64,000 nucleotides of DNA, from contig NC_081413.1 in assembly GCF_030272615.1 (NCBI RefSeq), forward strand, positions 142,749,976 to 142,813,975. The letters run 5' to 3'. The notes under the pieces were generated by a model. It was not told the DNA's origin. It worked only from the letters and a program-made list of their open reading frames with translations, and ran no database searches. The stretch comes from Cryptomeria japonica. Its lineage: Eukaryota; Streptophyta; Pinopsida; Cupressales; Cupressaceae. Positions 11,512 to 22,773 of this stretch are shown one piece after another. How positions within the stretch are numbered: position 1 is the first letter of the stretch; each line of letters begins with the position of its first letter. Made by a program: the position numbers and the translations under genes.

Positions 11512-13065
11512 CTTAGAAAGAGGAGTTAATTCTTTTCTAAAGTATTTGGATAATGGAGCTACACTTGATGTTATGGCTGCCACTTGAGTGTTGAAGTTGT
11601 CATTTATCTCGATGAAACCTTTATTGGGTTTGAACTTCATAAAATATTGTTGACAACTTTTATTCTTATCAATCAAATCCATTTAAGAGGATGAATCAGA
11701 TTGACTCACTCGAAGCTGATAATCATGAAGGACTGTACACAATTGTGTAAAAGAAGTAAAGTTAGAAAATAGAATCTTAATTCTAATATCATTTTGTAAA
11801 TTAGAAATAAAAATTATTTAAAAATCATGATTAGACATAGTATAAGAAATTTGTGAATGCAATATTTATATCTACTAATAAAATTAGTCACTTTTTCTTT
11901 AACTCCTTGCTTACAATGAATCAAATCAGTCAAAGTAGTCTTAGGACAAATGTTATTTTCAAATTGTTGAATGAAATTATTAGCCAATTGTTGAAAATAA
12001 GTAATAGAATAAAGAGAAAAAAAACAATACCATTGGAAAGATTTATCTCTAAAATTTCAAGTAAATAATTTTTCCATGAGTCGTTGATCATGAGAAAAAT
12101 CACTACACAAAGTTTGAAATGTCTTCACATGAGTCAAGGGGTCACATTTTCCATTATATAACTCCAATTGAGTAATTTCCATATGATTAGGAGGAACCAC
12201 ACAAACAATGTCATCAAATAATGGGATTACTACATCAAATGTGAGAACATTGAACTTAGATTGAGGAATGGAATCCAATTCGTGTTGTAAGGATGTAATA
12301 ATTTGGGCTAGATTATTGATAGTTGCTTTAGTCAAGGAATGAGAATTGGACTTATTGGATTGTGATGGAGGAGTAAGATTGTTGTAAGTAGGTGGAGGTT
12401 GAGAATAAGGAGGGGGGAAACTGTGGTATGTTGGTATGGGAGATGGTTGTGAAAAAAATGGAAGACTCACAAAAGGAGGTATGTAAGAATATTGATTAAT
12501 AGGATTGCCCACATGACTAACAAGTGTAGGATTATTATTTTATGTGGAAGTGGTCATGATATAAGATTTAAATGTAGGCACACTAGGCAAGGTTGTAGGC
12601 ATGGAAAATGGAATGGTTAACATGGCTAGTAGGCTGAGAATAACCAAGAAATTCATCACAACTTCTGATTGGCATAATATTAGTATCAATAATATGAGCA
12701 AGGCCAAGTAGAAAATCCACACCTATCTTATCACTTTGAACCATTCTTTTTAATTGTTCATTCAAGAGGACTGCCTCACTATCCATGTATTGTTGATACA
12801 TCCATTGTTGAAGATTTTTAGATTCATTATCAATCTTCTCCAATTGGTCAATAGTAACCCTAGTTAGTGATTCGTCCTCATCATATTAATTATGAGGTGA
12901 ATGGGGATATTTGATGTCATTTGTTGGATTAGAGGAAGCACCAACATTCACATGGAATAAGTTATTCAATTGAGGCTCCATATCCTTAGTATTTAAACCT
13001 TGGGAAGCCCTAAGTATATATCTTCTTATCACTGGAATATTGTATGTAAGACTAAGGGTATAAAT
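11512..13065 (-). pseudogene. Gag, N-terminal half (element B)
   Basis: Read right to left, it starts near 13065 with a degenerate match to the TYTIPV start of A and E, then MEPQLNNLF (near 12980), the LTRVTIDQLEKIDN and QQWMYQQYMDSEA segment (near 12850-12770), a proline-rich linker (12512-12330), and the gag domain with LELYNGKCDPLTHVKTFQTLC (near 12160). Downstream, FRDKSFQWYC and HCKQGVKEKV are readable through stops and frameshifts to the junction with element A at 11512. It is clearly a pseudogene and more diverged than E. Confidence 0.82.
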
Positions 13066-13138
13066 ACTTAAGCATATACAAATTAGATCCGAGACAATAA
13101 ATAAAAATAAGAATGAAGCAAGTTAGGTTCACCAAAAT
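13066..13138 (-). other. Primer-binding region and very short leader of element B
   Basis: On the minus strand TTTTGGTGAACCTAACTTGC follows the LTR end at 13139. Gag similarity begins only about 70 bases later, against about 1.1 kb in A, D and E. B is therefore a subfamily without the repeat-rich leader, or it has lost it. Confidence 0.65.
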
Positions 13139-14422
13139 GTATTGGTGGTAAATTTAGGCTTTCACCAATTAAGATAATAAAACCACTAATCTTACCTAGG
13201 GAACCATTACATGAAAAAGGAAGGTGAATTCAATTCTATCTAGCCACAATTCAATTAGGAAAAGGGTTGAAATGCTTATCAGATTCACTTGGGGTGTTTG
13301 CCTCTCCTTTTTGAGTTTAAACTGGATAGAATTTATATAGTTTATGGCAAAAAAGTGAACAATTGAAGTGACATGGTAATAATAGACTACTACATATATC
13401 AATCAGAGTGAAAAACACGGATTTGAGTAGAAGAATAAGATTAGAACCTATTTTTGAAAGTTTGGGCTGATTTTTCAAGACCGAGGAGGTATGTTGCCTT
13501 GGTCCTTTAATTTTGAAGGAGATGAATAGTATCTATCTTGGATTAGGGAAATGCACTAGATTCACTTTAAGAAGCTCGAGCTAAATTTATAGGATTAGGA
13601 AGGTGTGTTTCCCTAGTCCTCCACTTTTCAGTCCATCAAAATATGAACCTATTTGTTGTCCTCAACTCTATCAAAATATTTGATTACAACTCCTAAGTCA
13701 ACTCCTTACACAGGAAAATCCTAGTTTAGGAATTAACCTTGAAATTGAATTTGTAATAGAAAGAAAATTGAATTGTTTTAAAATGCTTTCCTTTTGAGGG
13801 AAAGGCTAGATCTATAATTGAATGCTTGTAATTGAAATATATACCTTGATAAAGCTTGCTTGAATCTTCATATAAGGGTTTTAGCATGTCTTGTAGATGT
13901 CTTCATAAAAAAATGATCATGGATGCCATCTTCAATGCTTGAACTTGACTAAACTTCTCCTTCAATGCTTGATGAATGCTTGATAGCTTGCTCACTTGAA
14001 TTTGCTATAGTATAATTGAGATCTTAGAAGTTATTAGGTTTTCAAATGAGAAGGGTATACCTCTTTTTATACCTAATTGCTTGAAAAAAATAAAAATTTT
14101 TGGAGTAGGCTAGCATGGGATCTAAATTTCTAATTTCCCACTCACTTGATGTAACTATTGTGAGGCCCAAAATTGGGCCCTAATTGAGAGGACTAGGGTG
14201 TTGTGGTGTTATGGTCCTAAACTAGGACCAGGGCACCCTTGCACCTTGCTCTTAATATTTAAGACTTATCTTTGGGGCAGTGACAAGAGTGAAGGTGAAA
14301 ATGCAGGTCTATCTGGTGATGTGAGCAGAATCAAAACATTCATTGGGCATCAAAAGACAAAACAACAAGATGAGTTCTAGGTGAGGGCAAAATTGGATGT
14401 GGATACAATTTACGATGCTACA
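13139..14422 (-). repeat. 5' LTR of element B
   Basis: On the minus strand it starts TGTAGCATCGTAAATTG at 14422 and ends CACCAATACA at 13139, about 1284 bp. A TATAAAAA box lies at 14071-14064. Two perfect hairpins lie upstream of it: GGCCCAA/TTGGGCC (14164-14179) and TGGTCCTA/TAGGACCA (14212-14230). Its first 20 bases resemble the LTR start of J at 59580. The bases next to its outer end, ATTAG (14423-14427), are a possible target duplication, but the partner is missing. Confidence 0.75.
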
Positions 14423-14427
14423 ATTAG

Positions 14428-15256
14428 ATAGATTTATTATTTAGTATACATTGCTTCATTCTTGACAAAATTAGTTTGTCTTGAACTCATTGTATAATTT
14501 ATTAAGAATTTCCATTTCTTTATGTTAGCTAATCATTCTATTTTTCTATTTATTATTTTAATTAGATCATGATATGTTTAGTTAAGACTATATCACATAG
14601 ACATTTAATTTAACTAAGGTACATTACATCATCCATAGTATCATTTAACTAAATACTTAGTTGTTTAGTTAAATCACATGTGTATCAATTTAATCATGAT
14701 GACATTGATTAATCAATCATGTGAGCATTAAATTAGACACATATGTTCATATATATATATATATATATATAGGCCAACTTATCAACAAAAGTGAATTTAA
14801 GTTTTTCTAACTAAAAATTAAATTTAGTCAAACATATGGTCTATATAGATTCATTATAGATAAGCTATATATGGACCACAACTTTTCAAATTGGAAGTGT
14901 CTACTAAATGTATATTTTATATCACTTTGGGTCTCATTACCAATTTTTTTTTTTTTGAAAAACTCGATGTTTCAACAACTCCTACTTTTATTAAAAAAAT
15001 AAATAAATGTAAAAATACCCTTTTATAGATATAAAAGTGAATATTCCAAAATATCTCTTTTAATATACTAATTATTTTTTATATTTTACATTTTATGTTT
15101 TATTTTTATTGAAAGTAGGTTATCAACACTTGAATATAAGATTGATTATCTTGACAAGAAAAAATACTAAATTTTTTTAAAACATTTTGAGAAAAATATG
15201 ATGCACTAGATAAAAGAATCTATGTCAAGATGATATATAATTGTTTTCTAATTTGG
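14428..15256. other. Unassigned AT-rich spacer between nests
   Basis: There is no coding frame of note. An (AT)n microsatellite lies at about 14746-14771 and a T-run near 14947. It separates the outer end of B from the target duplication of element C (ATAAA, 15257-15261). Confidence 0.6.
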
Positions 15257-15261
15257 ATAAA

Positions 15262-16455
15262 TGTTGGGATCCAAGAACAATGAGAGGGGGGGTGTGAATT
15301 AGTGTTCTGCTAGAATGATGAATTTTAACCCTATTAACACAACTTAGCAAACGGTAAACATAAAAGTAAATAACAATTAGTAATAATGCAACCACATAGA
15401 TGAACACCATAACACCACAAATTTATACGTGGAAAACCTCAATGAGGAAAAACCATGGTGGTATTGGAGACCCACAACATCTATCCATTGATCAAATGAA
15501 TAAATATTATAATAAGGGGCCTGCACATGTAGGAAGGCCAACAACCTAGAGCACACTACTCATCACAAAAGGAGTCTCACTGACTACATAAAATATCGGA
15601 CTACAATCTAGAATAAAGATTGAATTGCAGGTGTAGTATCTCCTATGCCTGAGTACAATTCTAGTTTAATGTCAATGTCAGAGGTCTTAAACCTCTTACA
15701 CAAACCCAATTCAATCACCTATGATCGATCAAAACCTCTGCATATGATTACAACTTTATTCACAAATAGATGATCCCATAAGCCACATGTCATGATCTAC
15801 AAAGAGATCTTACATTATATTTATACCAACTCGAGACCTAAACAATTAGGTTGGCCATCTAAAAGATAATACAATAAATCCATTACATAAACCTACAAAC
15901 CAATGATAATCCAAGTTGACCTAAGACCGAAACAACACTAACCAAACAAGAAATCCAACCAGTAACGCATTAGGAGTATCCACCAACATGTTACATAAAC
16001 TGGTCCATAACCTAGTAGAATAAGACCGAACCTAAAATAGGTCACCATAAACAAAATGAAATACCACCAATCAAATGGAACACAAACATGATAACCATCA
16101 GCATCCTGAAAAACCTTCTAGAAGCTGCACCAACACCACCTATCAAATTCATCAAAATATCTTCAATAAAGCTCTACCAATAGAACCCTTACCGGTAACC
16201 AAAAGGCTTACTAGAATATATGATAGCTTCCGGATCACCAAATACTGAACCAGTTTAATGTGACATGCATCTAAAAAACATGAATGACCGAACCAAACCA
16301 ATTCCACCAATCAGAACATATCAGAGACAAATCTCCTGATCATCATCAAAGTCCATTCACTATACCAAAACTTGGTAGATAACCAAAGAAGCTAGTGTTG
16401 ACATCATTGACAAATATCAATGCAACACATAATTGACTCCTCCTAATTTCTAACA
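15262..16455 (-). repeat. 3' LTR of element C
   Basis: On the minus strand this 1194-bp LTR begins TGTTAGAAATTAGGAGG at 16455 and ends TTGGATCCCAACA at 15262. The 5' LTR copy begins TGTTGGAAATTTGGAGG at 50746. The two copies differ at many sites, consistent with an old insertion. The outer flank is ATAAA. Confidence 0.87.
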
Positions 16456-16470
16456 ATCTCCCCCTTTAGC
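16456..16470 (-). other. Polypurine tract of element C
   Basis: On the minus strand GCTAAAGGGGGAGAT lies directly before the LTR start TGTTAG. A second purine tract, ATCAAAGGGGGAGG, lies about 200 bp upstream (about 16660-16673). This resembles the doubled tracts in G and H. Confidence 0.75.
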
Positions 16471-16725
16471 ATTGATGGCAACACTAGATGTGAAAAATAT
16501 CCAAGTGCCAAGAAGTGCCAAGCAAGTCTCCCCCAATGGAAGACATCCAACAAATGATATATTAATGAAGTTTTGAAACAATTATCTCTATACCAATTAA
16601 CCATCCTTATACCTGAACCAAACTCCCCAATGGGATACAAGCAATCTGAGAATTTGTTCCTCCCCCTTTGATTGGTATCTTTGTTAGACTCCATTTTTCA
16701 CTTGTATATCTCTCCCCTTTAGAAA

Positions 16726-17717
16726 TCAATACCAAAAATATGACATAAACATCAAAGAAAAATTATAAAACCTCTGAAACACACAGCTAACTACTCCTCC
16801 TAAGTAGTAGCACCAACTCATCAATCTAGAATGAATGATAGTTTTGATAATGCATACTGGACTGATGCTAGTCAACATCACTGAAGTCTCAATCGGAGGG
16901 GCAGAGACCCCCAATATATCTCTAAAGTGCTCAAATGATTCCTTGGGCAAACATTTAGTGAAAACATCTGCAATTTGCTCTTTAGTGTTCACATAAACCA
17001 ATTTGACTTTATTTGCTTCCACCTTTTCCTTCAAAAATTTATACTTGATTGATATATTTTTTGTCTTAGAATAAAATATCAGATTCTTTGACATGTCAAT
17101 AACAGTAGAGTTATCACAGTGAATAACTACTAGTTCATTACAATCTACCCTTATATCCTTCAACATTAGCTTCATCCATATAATTTGTGTAAAGTTAGTA
17201 GCAACAACAACATACTCAGCTTCAGTAGTAGATAAAGAAGTACATGTCTGTTTCTTGATGATCCATGAAATGAGTTTCTTTCCAAGAAAGAAAGCTCCAC
17301 CGGATGTGCTTTTTTGGTCATCTATATCTCCAGCCCAATCCACATCTGAATATGCACATAGTGTAAAGTCATCATAAACCATAAACCATACCTAAAAATA
17401 TCTAAAAAATCCTAGCTACCAGAGCAAGGATTCAACATAATCAATTCCTTCCTTTTGAAAATATCCTTTGCAAACCAATCATGCTTTGTTCCTCACAACT
17501 TGACCATCTCCATTCAATTTTATTCCTAGAAACCAAGTTAGTTCCAATAACATTCTATTTGATCCAATTCATTTTTCATAGCTTTCATCCAACATCCATC
17601 CTTACATGCTTCATCTACTGATGTCGGTTCAATTAAAGAAATTAAGCATACCTCATCAGCTACTAACCTTTTCCTTGTCCAATTATCTGATCTTCTGAAT
17701 GATTCAACCTTACATAT
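16726..17717 (-). pseudogene. Copia reverse transcriptase start fused to RNase H (element C)
   Basis: From 17717 leftwards: the segment before reverse transcriptase (KAMKNELDQIE near 17585-17550), then degenerate NVIGT and RNK matches to about 17430. A jump follows straight to RNase H at about 17382 (YSDVDWAGDIDDQKSTSGG, STTEAEYV, HCDNSTVIDMSKN, KEQIADVFTK). The reverse-transcriptase catalytic core with its YVDD site is missing, a gap of several hundred bp. RNase H removes RNA from RNA-DNA hybrids during replication. Its frame from 17382 to 16726 is still open, but the protein as a whole cannot be functional. Element D has inserted at 17718. Confidence 0.85.
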
Positions 17718-18864
17718 TGTAGCATCATAAAATTGCAACTTTGGAATTTTCAACCATATTTGGGTCTTCACATTGGTGAAACAAATCCCTAAGCCTGATT
17801 GGAGACCCGAGACATGCTCACATTTCCCAAAGCTTGCATCTCCTTGCAACCAACACTCTCCTATGTTGCTTCCTATCCTAAATAAGGGTAGGACATGGGT
17901 GTGAAACCCCTATCCTTGCCCTATTCCCCCCCACCCCCCTCCATTCAAACTTTGCATTGGGCTTTGCATTTTGGAAGTGATAAAAGTTTCCCTATGTCGG
18001 CCTATGATGAAAAATCAGTCAATTAACCCTAATTGATGAGTATATGAGACACATTTTCCCTTCGTATTTGCAAAAAAACCAATAAGAGAAAGTAAGGTGA
18101 ACAAGCATTATCGTCATTCAAGCATTCAAGCATTCCTTTCAAGCATTGAGCATTCTTAAGTCACCTTTCAAGGCTAGGTCTTTCATTCAAATCAAGGATT
18201 CAACCATTAAAGAGGAGATCTCTTTCATCATTCAATTTCACACAAGCAACTCTATATACATTTCAATTGCATCCTCCCTTGAGGTGAATTCCATTTCAGT
18301 CTTTCATTTACATTTACTTGCAAGTACTACTTTACATGATTTGGTTAATTCCAAAATTGGGGTTTGACTTGAAGGCAAACCCCTAATCCCAACCCCTTTT
18401 CCTCTCTTTTATGTGTGTATGTTGTAGGTGCACAGCTGTATTTGCAGATTTGGACTGCATTCTTAGAGGCGGAAAAACCCTTTTCGGCACGCAAATTTTT
18501 GGAGGACTGTGTGCACTTTCAACACGGTCCCAACAACTTTCACTCAAATTTGTAGGGGAGCTTCATCTTGACATTTTATTGTTGATTCCAGGTGTACAAC
18601 TTCATCCCGCATTCCTATCTCAAGTTATAGTCATTTCTTTGTCTCTTTTACACTTACTTTTACTTTTACTTTCCAAATCCATTATCAATTCACTTAGCAT
18701 TCAATCTCTTCCTATTGAGACTGGATCCAATGAATTCTCCCCCCTCTTTTTATGTAATGTGCATGAAAAGGTTAAGGAGAATCTTTTGTGAAAATTTCAC
18801 TCCTCTTGAGGAGAGAAAAGCTTTCCTCTTGATTTCTTCATCACCCTCTTTCAACACCATTACA
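17718..18864 (+). repeat. 5' LTR of element D
   Basis: This 1147-bp LTR runs from TGTAGCATCATAAAATTGC to ACCATTACA, followed by TTTTGGTGAACCC. It contains an imperfect U3 hairpin (about 17884-17922), a weakened TATA box (TATATGA at 18041), CATTCAAGC slippage repeats (about 18115-18155) and a GGACTGTGT...ACACGGTCC hairpin (18504-18530). The open frames at 18146 and 18411 are LTR sequence. Confidence 0.88.
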
Positions 18865-20029
18865 TTTTGGTGAACCCAACGTCTTACATGCTTGACATTT
18901 CAAATCATTGCATATTTTTCATTTACAAGTTTAATTTTAGTGCAAATTTACAAAACTTAGTGGTTAATTAAATCAAAACCCTAGTTTTCAAAAAATTGGA
19001 ATTGAACTTGTGTCTTGTTAAAAATTGCTATCTATTGTTTTAGATCTAAAAATTTTTTTGCTTGAAAAATTCAATTTCATCATTATCTTGTTCAATTTGC
19101 AAATTCAAATTTATAAAATTAAGTGGTTAGTTTTCAAAACCCTAATTTTCCAAAATCAACTTGAACTTGTGCAAAAATTAAAATCACATTTAATTTTCAG
19201 ATTTAGGACTGTTTTCAAATTTGTCTTCTTGTTTAAAATTCAAAATTTAAATTTCCCTCCCTTTTCCAAAATTCAAAATTTTAAAATTAAGTGGTTAGGT
19301 CCTAAAACCCTAATTTTCAAAATTAATTTGATTTTGTGCAAATTTCAATCCATTTCAATCAATTTCAGTTTTCTAAACATTATTTAAGGTGGCCTTATCC
19401 ATTAGGTTTGACCTTTTTCAAATTTGCAATTCAATTACTTGTCTTTTTCAAAACCCTAATAGGGTCCTATTTTCACATTGAAACCTTAGTTTCGCCTATC
19501 TAAACTTCTTAGAATCAACCAATTTTTTGGGGTTAGCCTTAAAATCATCATAACTTTCATCCCTAAAAAAATTCTGAAAAATTTGGGAGGACCGTGTGCA
19601 CTTTCAACACGGTCCCTGACTTTTTTCCCAAAATTTCGGGAGACTATTATGACTGTATTTAATTGCTTAAATCTAGAAAATTGGTTGATTTTCTTGATTT
19701 TTTCTCTCTCTAAAATAAAAAATATTTCCCAATTTCAATATCACAACTTTCAAGGAAAAAATTGAAATTAAGTGGTTAATTATAATCTGCCCTGATTTTA
19801 AAAATTAAAATTTTAGCAAATTTAATTTTTGAAATTAAGTGGTATCCCATTGGCCCTAATTTTAAATCTCAATTTCTTAAATTCTTTTGGAAATTGTGTC
19901 ATTTCTCCTTTCAACAAAGTTCAAATTGTGTAATCATAATTTCCTTGAATTTTTGCATTATTCAATTTTGCAAACTTTGTTCCTAATATTCAAAATTCAA
20001 ATTCCAAATTCAATTTTTCCCTCGAGTGC
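18865..20029 (+). other. Primer site and repeat-rich leader of element D
   Basis: TTTTGGTGAACCCAACGTC opens the segment. Repeats of the AAGTGGTTA...AAAACCCTA type occur at about 18957, 19118, 19288, 19450, 19768 and 19838. A perfect 9-bp hairpin GGACCGTGT/ACACGGTCC lies at 19589-19615, followed by CCCAAAATTTCGGG (19627-19640). The frame at 19025-19387 is inside the repeats and has no recognisable protein. Confidence 0.7.
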
Positions 20030-20406
20030 ATGAGTTTTACCACTATTAGTCCTACCTACACTATCCTCGTTAGATAAAGCATTAGAATTAAGGCTTCCCA
20101 AGGTTTAATAACTGAGGAGATGGAGCCTAATTTGGGTGACTTCTTCAATGAGGATAATGCTAATTCTTCCCATCCTAATAACATCTTTGTTTATCCAATT
20201 GATGATTCCAATGATGACGAAGAAGCTTTAACTAGAGTATCTATTGATCAACTTTCAAAATAGGATAATCAATTTGACAACTTTCAACAATGGATGTCCC
20301 AAGAATACCCTAATAGTGAAGCTCTTCTATTAATTGAAGGCCTAAGGTGCATGATTCAAAGTGATAAGAATGGAATTGATATATTGCATGGCATTGTTCA
20401 TATGGT
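20030..20406 (+). pseudogene. Gag of element D, part 1
   Basis: It starts MSFTTISPTYTILVR and is then stopped by TAA where element A has an arginine CGA. It continues with MEPNLGDFFNEDNAN, QQWMSQEYPNSEA and QSDKNGIDILHGIVHM, with another stop in the LSK-DNQFD segment near 20262. Element E interrupts it at 20407. The reading continues at 28213 with VDSNVIPITSC, as in A and E. Confidence 0.85.
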
Positions 20407-21602
20407 TGTAGCGTCCTAAAATTGCGACACTTGCAATTTCGACTGCATTTCAGTCTTCATGATGGCGACGCAACACGCAACCTGAATGGAGACCCTGAAA
20501 CTTGCTCACGACACTGAAAACTGCATTTTTCAAGCACCTTGGCCTGAACCTCCTTGCACCCTGCTGTCCCGGGAGGTGGGACCAGAGCACCCAGCGCCCT
20601 GGTCCCTGGGTCCTATTTTGGGCCCGGTCTCCTAAGGGGTCTCGGGTCTTTTTGTTTGCAATTTGGAAATTAACTTTCCTGGTCAGCCTAAGGTCGGGAA
20701 AATCAGTCTATCAGCCCTAAATGACAAGTATATAAACTACATTTTCCTCTTTCATTCGACAGGATGGAAAAGGCGTGGAAATTATACTCAAGCATTCAAG
20801 AATTCAAGCATTCTTTCAAGCAATTGATCATTTCAAGTCTCCATTCAAGGCTAAGTGTTGCATTCAAGACAAGGATTCAACCATTGAAGAGGAGATCATA
20901 TACTACATGTTACATACAACATACAACATACAACATTTAAACCTTCGCACATAAGGATACAAACATCCTCAGAACAAGGTATTAGTACTTATTTTACAGT
21001 CATTTACATTTACAGCACTTGCTCATTTCTTGGTTAATTCCAAAACCGGGGTTTGACCTAAAGGAAAACCCCTAATCCCTAACCCCCCAATCGTCTTCGC
21101 TTTTCTGTGTGTAGGTTGCAGGTACGCGGCTGAAATTGAAGATCTGGAATCCTTGTGCAGAGACGAACAGATCCCCCTTCGTTTCACGGATTTTTCGGAG
21201 GACCATGGCACCGGGCGCCATCGTCCTGACAACTTTTGCTCAAATTTGCAGGACAGTGCCGTATCGACATTTTACTGCTAATTCCAGGTCCGCAACTTCA
21301 TACTGTATTCCTATCTCAGTTTATAAGCGAATCTTTATCACTTTCTATGCATGCTTAGCTTAATTCTCCTATCAACATTCTTTATGAAAGAGGGTAGCCT
21401 TGCTGTCTTAACCCTTGAAACACATTTAGCATCCAATCTTGCATTGCGTGGGATTGGATCTTGTGGGTTTCAACCCCTCTTTTGAATGTAAAGTCTCTCC
21501 CCTAAGTGAAAACCATCGAATCCTAGCGAACCTCCCTTCTCTCTCCTCGGAGTTGGAAGAGGGGAGAACAACTAGGGTTCGATCGTGATTTTCCGCTTTA
21601 CA
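20407..21602 (+). repeat. 5' LTR of element E
   Basis: This 1196-bp LTR runs from TGTAGCGTCCTAAAATTGC to TTCCGCTTTACA. It has a U3 hairpin GGGACCAG/CTGGTCCC (20578-20606), a TATA box TATATAA (20729-20735), ATTCAAGC repeats (about 20798-20820) and a hairpin-like GGACCATGGC segment near 21199. The small frames at 20502 and 21136 are LTR sequence and recur in the 3' LTR. Confidence 0.92.
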
Positions 21603-22773
21603 TTTTGGTGAACCCGACGTGAACATCCTTTTTGATTTTTCATGCTTAGATCTGAAAAAATTGATTACATTTCCATGTTTGATCTTTTGCAAAATTTTAG
21701 AGGTGATTGCATAAAAATCCTAAATTTTCTTTTTAGTAATTGAACCTGCGAAATGTCTAAATGTTAATGCCTGTTTCAGATCTGCCCTTCTATTACAAAT
21801 TTTCAATTCATATTTGTGCTTTAATTCTGAAAATTAAGTGGTTAAATGTCAAAACCCTAATTTTTGAAACCCTCTTGATTCAACCTTTGTCCGACAATTT
21901 CACTGATCAAAACATCTCCAAATCAGCTGTAACTTTGGATTCCGCAATAAAATCACAATATCTTTCATCCCTGAAAATTTGGAAAAAAGTTGCAAGGACT
22001 GTGGCGCCGAGCGCCATCATCCCCGACATTTTTCCCGAAATTTCGGGAGCGAGATCTTACTGTATTTTCCTGCTGAAATCCAGAATTTTGGCTGATTTTA
22101 TCAATTTTAACACCTTCAAAATAACAGTCAAAGTTGGTCTTGTGATTGCTTGGATTAAGGCTTCTAAACATTTAAAAATCATTGAAATTGAAATTTTGTG
22201 TCAAAATTGTGTTCTTACTATCCTAAATCTGAAAAGTGTGTTATCATTCATTAAAAATTTCAGTGCTTTATTCAAATTCTTGCATTTTGTGACTTTTGAA
22301 ATTAAGTGCTTAATTACAACAACTTTGATTTCCGCTTTCAAAATTGAATTTTGCGTGAAATTGAGTCAATTTTCAAATTCCAAAATTTGCATTGCTCTGA
22401 ATATTCCCTCTAAAATCACAAAATTCAAAATTTCAGTTTCCCTCTCTTTTTCAAAATTCAAATTTTTGCATTTTTCGACAATCTTGATAGGGTTCAATTT
22501 CGAGATTACAACTTTAATTTGGCCTATCTACAGATCGTAAAATCACTCAATTTTTTCAGATTAGCTCTAAAATCATCATACCTTTCATCCTTGCAAATTT
22601 CAAAAAAAGTTGCAAGGACCGTGTTGCACTCCGGGCACCACGGTCCCGGGCATTTTTTCTGAAATTTCGGGAGACTGTTGTGATTGCATTTAACAGCTTA
22701 AATCCAGAAGATTGGCTGATTTTACTAAAAATTGCTACCTCTAAATTCAAAATCTTCTCTCTCTTTCTAGTGC
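21603..22773 (+). other. Primer site and leader of element E
   Basis: TTTTGGTGAACCCGACGTG follows the LTR. The leader has AAGTGGTTA/AAAACCCTAA repeats, a GGCGCCGAGCGCC mini-hairpin (about 22000-22012), a perfect palindrome CCCGAAATTTCGGG (22034-22047) and a GGACCGTG/CACGGTCC hairpin (22616-22646). A frame at 21761-22540 crosses these repeats but has no family resemblance. I do not call it a gene. Confidence 0.7.

Larger units (their letters stand above)
2251..14422 (-). mobile_element. Gag-type LTR element B, minus strand, split by element A
   Basis: B runs right to left. Its 5' LTR is 14422-13139, the primer-binding region follows, then gag 13065-11512, an interruption by element A (11511-3885), and the rest of gag-protease from 3884 to about 2440. 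Joining the two arms restores gag homology, with the SKYF-type segment on one side and the LHSIM-type segment on the other as in the intact order of element E. The insertion is marked by CTTAG at 3880-3884 and 11512-11516. The 3' LTR of B is not found: there is no complement of the tract AAAGTGGGGGCTAAA and no LTR end before 1623, so the left end is truncated or replaced. The exact left limit is uncertain. Confidence 0.75.

Noticed and set aside
14198-14380. Small plus-strand frame in the B LTR
   Set aside because: It is antisense to the LTR of B, is built on its hairpins, and shows no protein motif.
17538-17849. A 103-codon minus frame as one gene
   Set aside because: It crosses the C/D junction at 17717/17718; only the part left of it is copia sequence, the rest is the D LTR read backwards.
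21761-22540. Open frame of 259 codons in the E leader
   Set aside because: It spans leader repeats with low complexity (Ile, Lys, Phe, Leu). The equivalent frame is broken in A and D.
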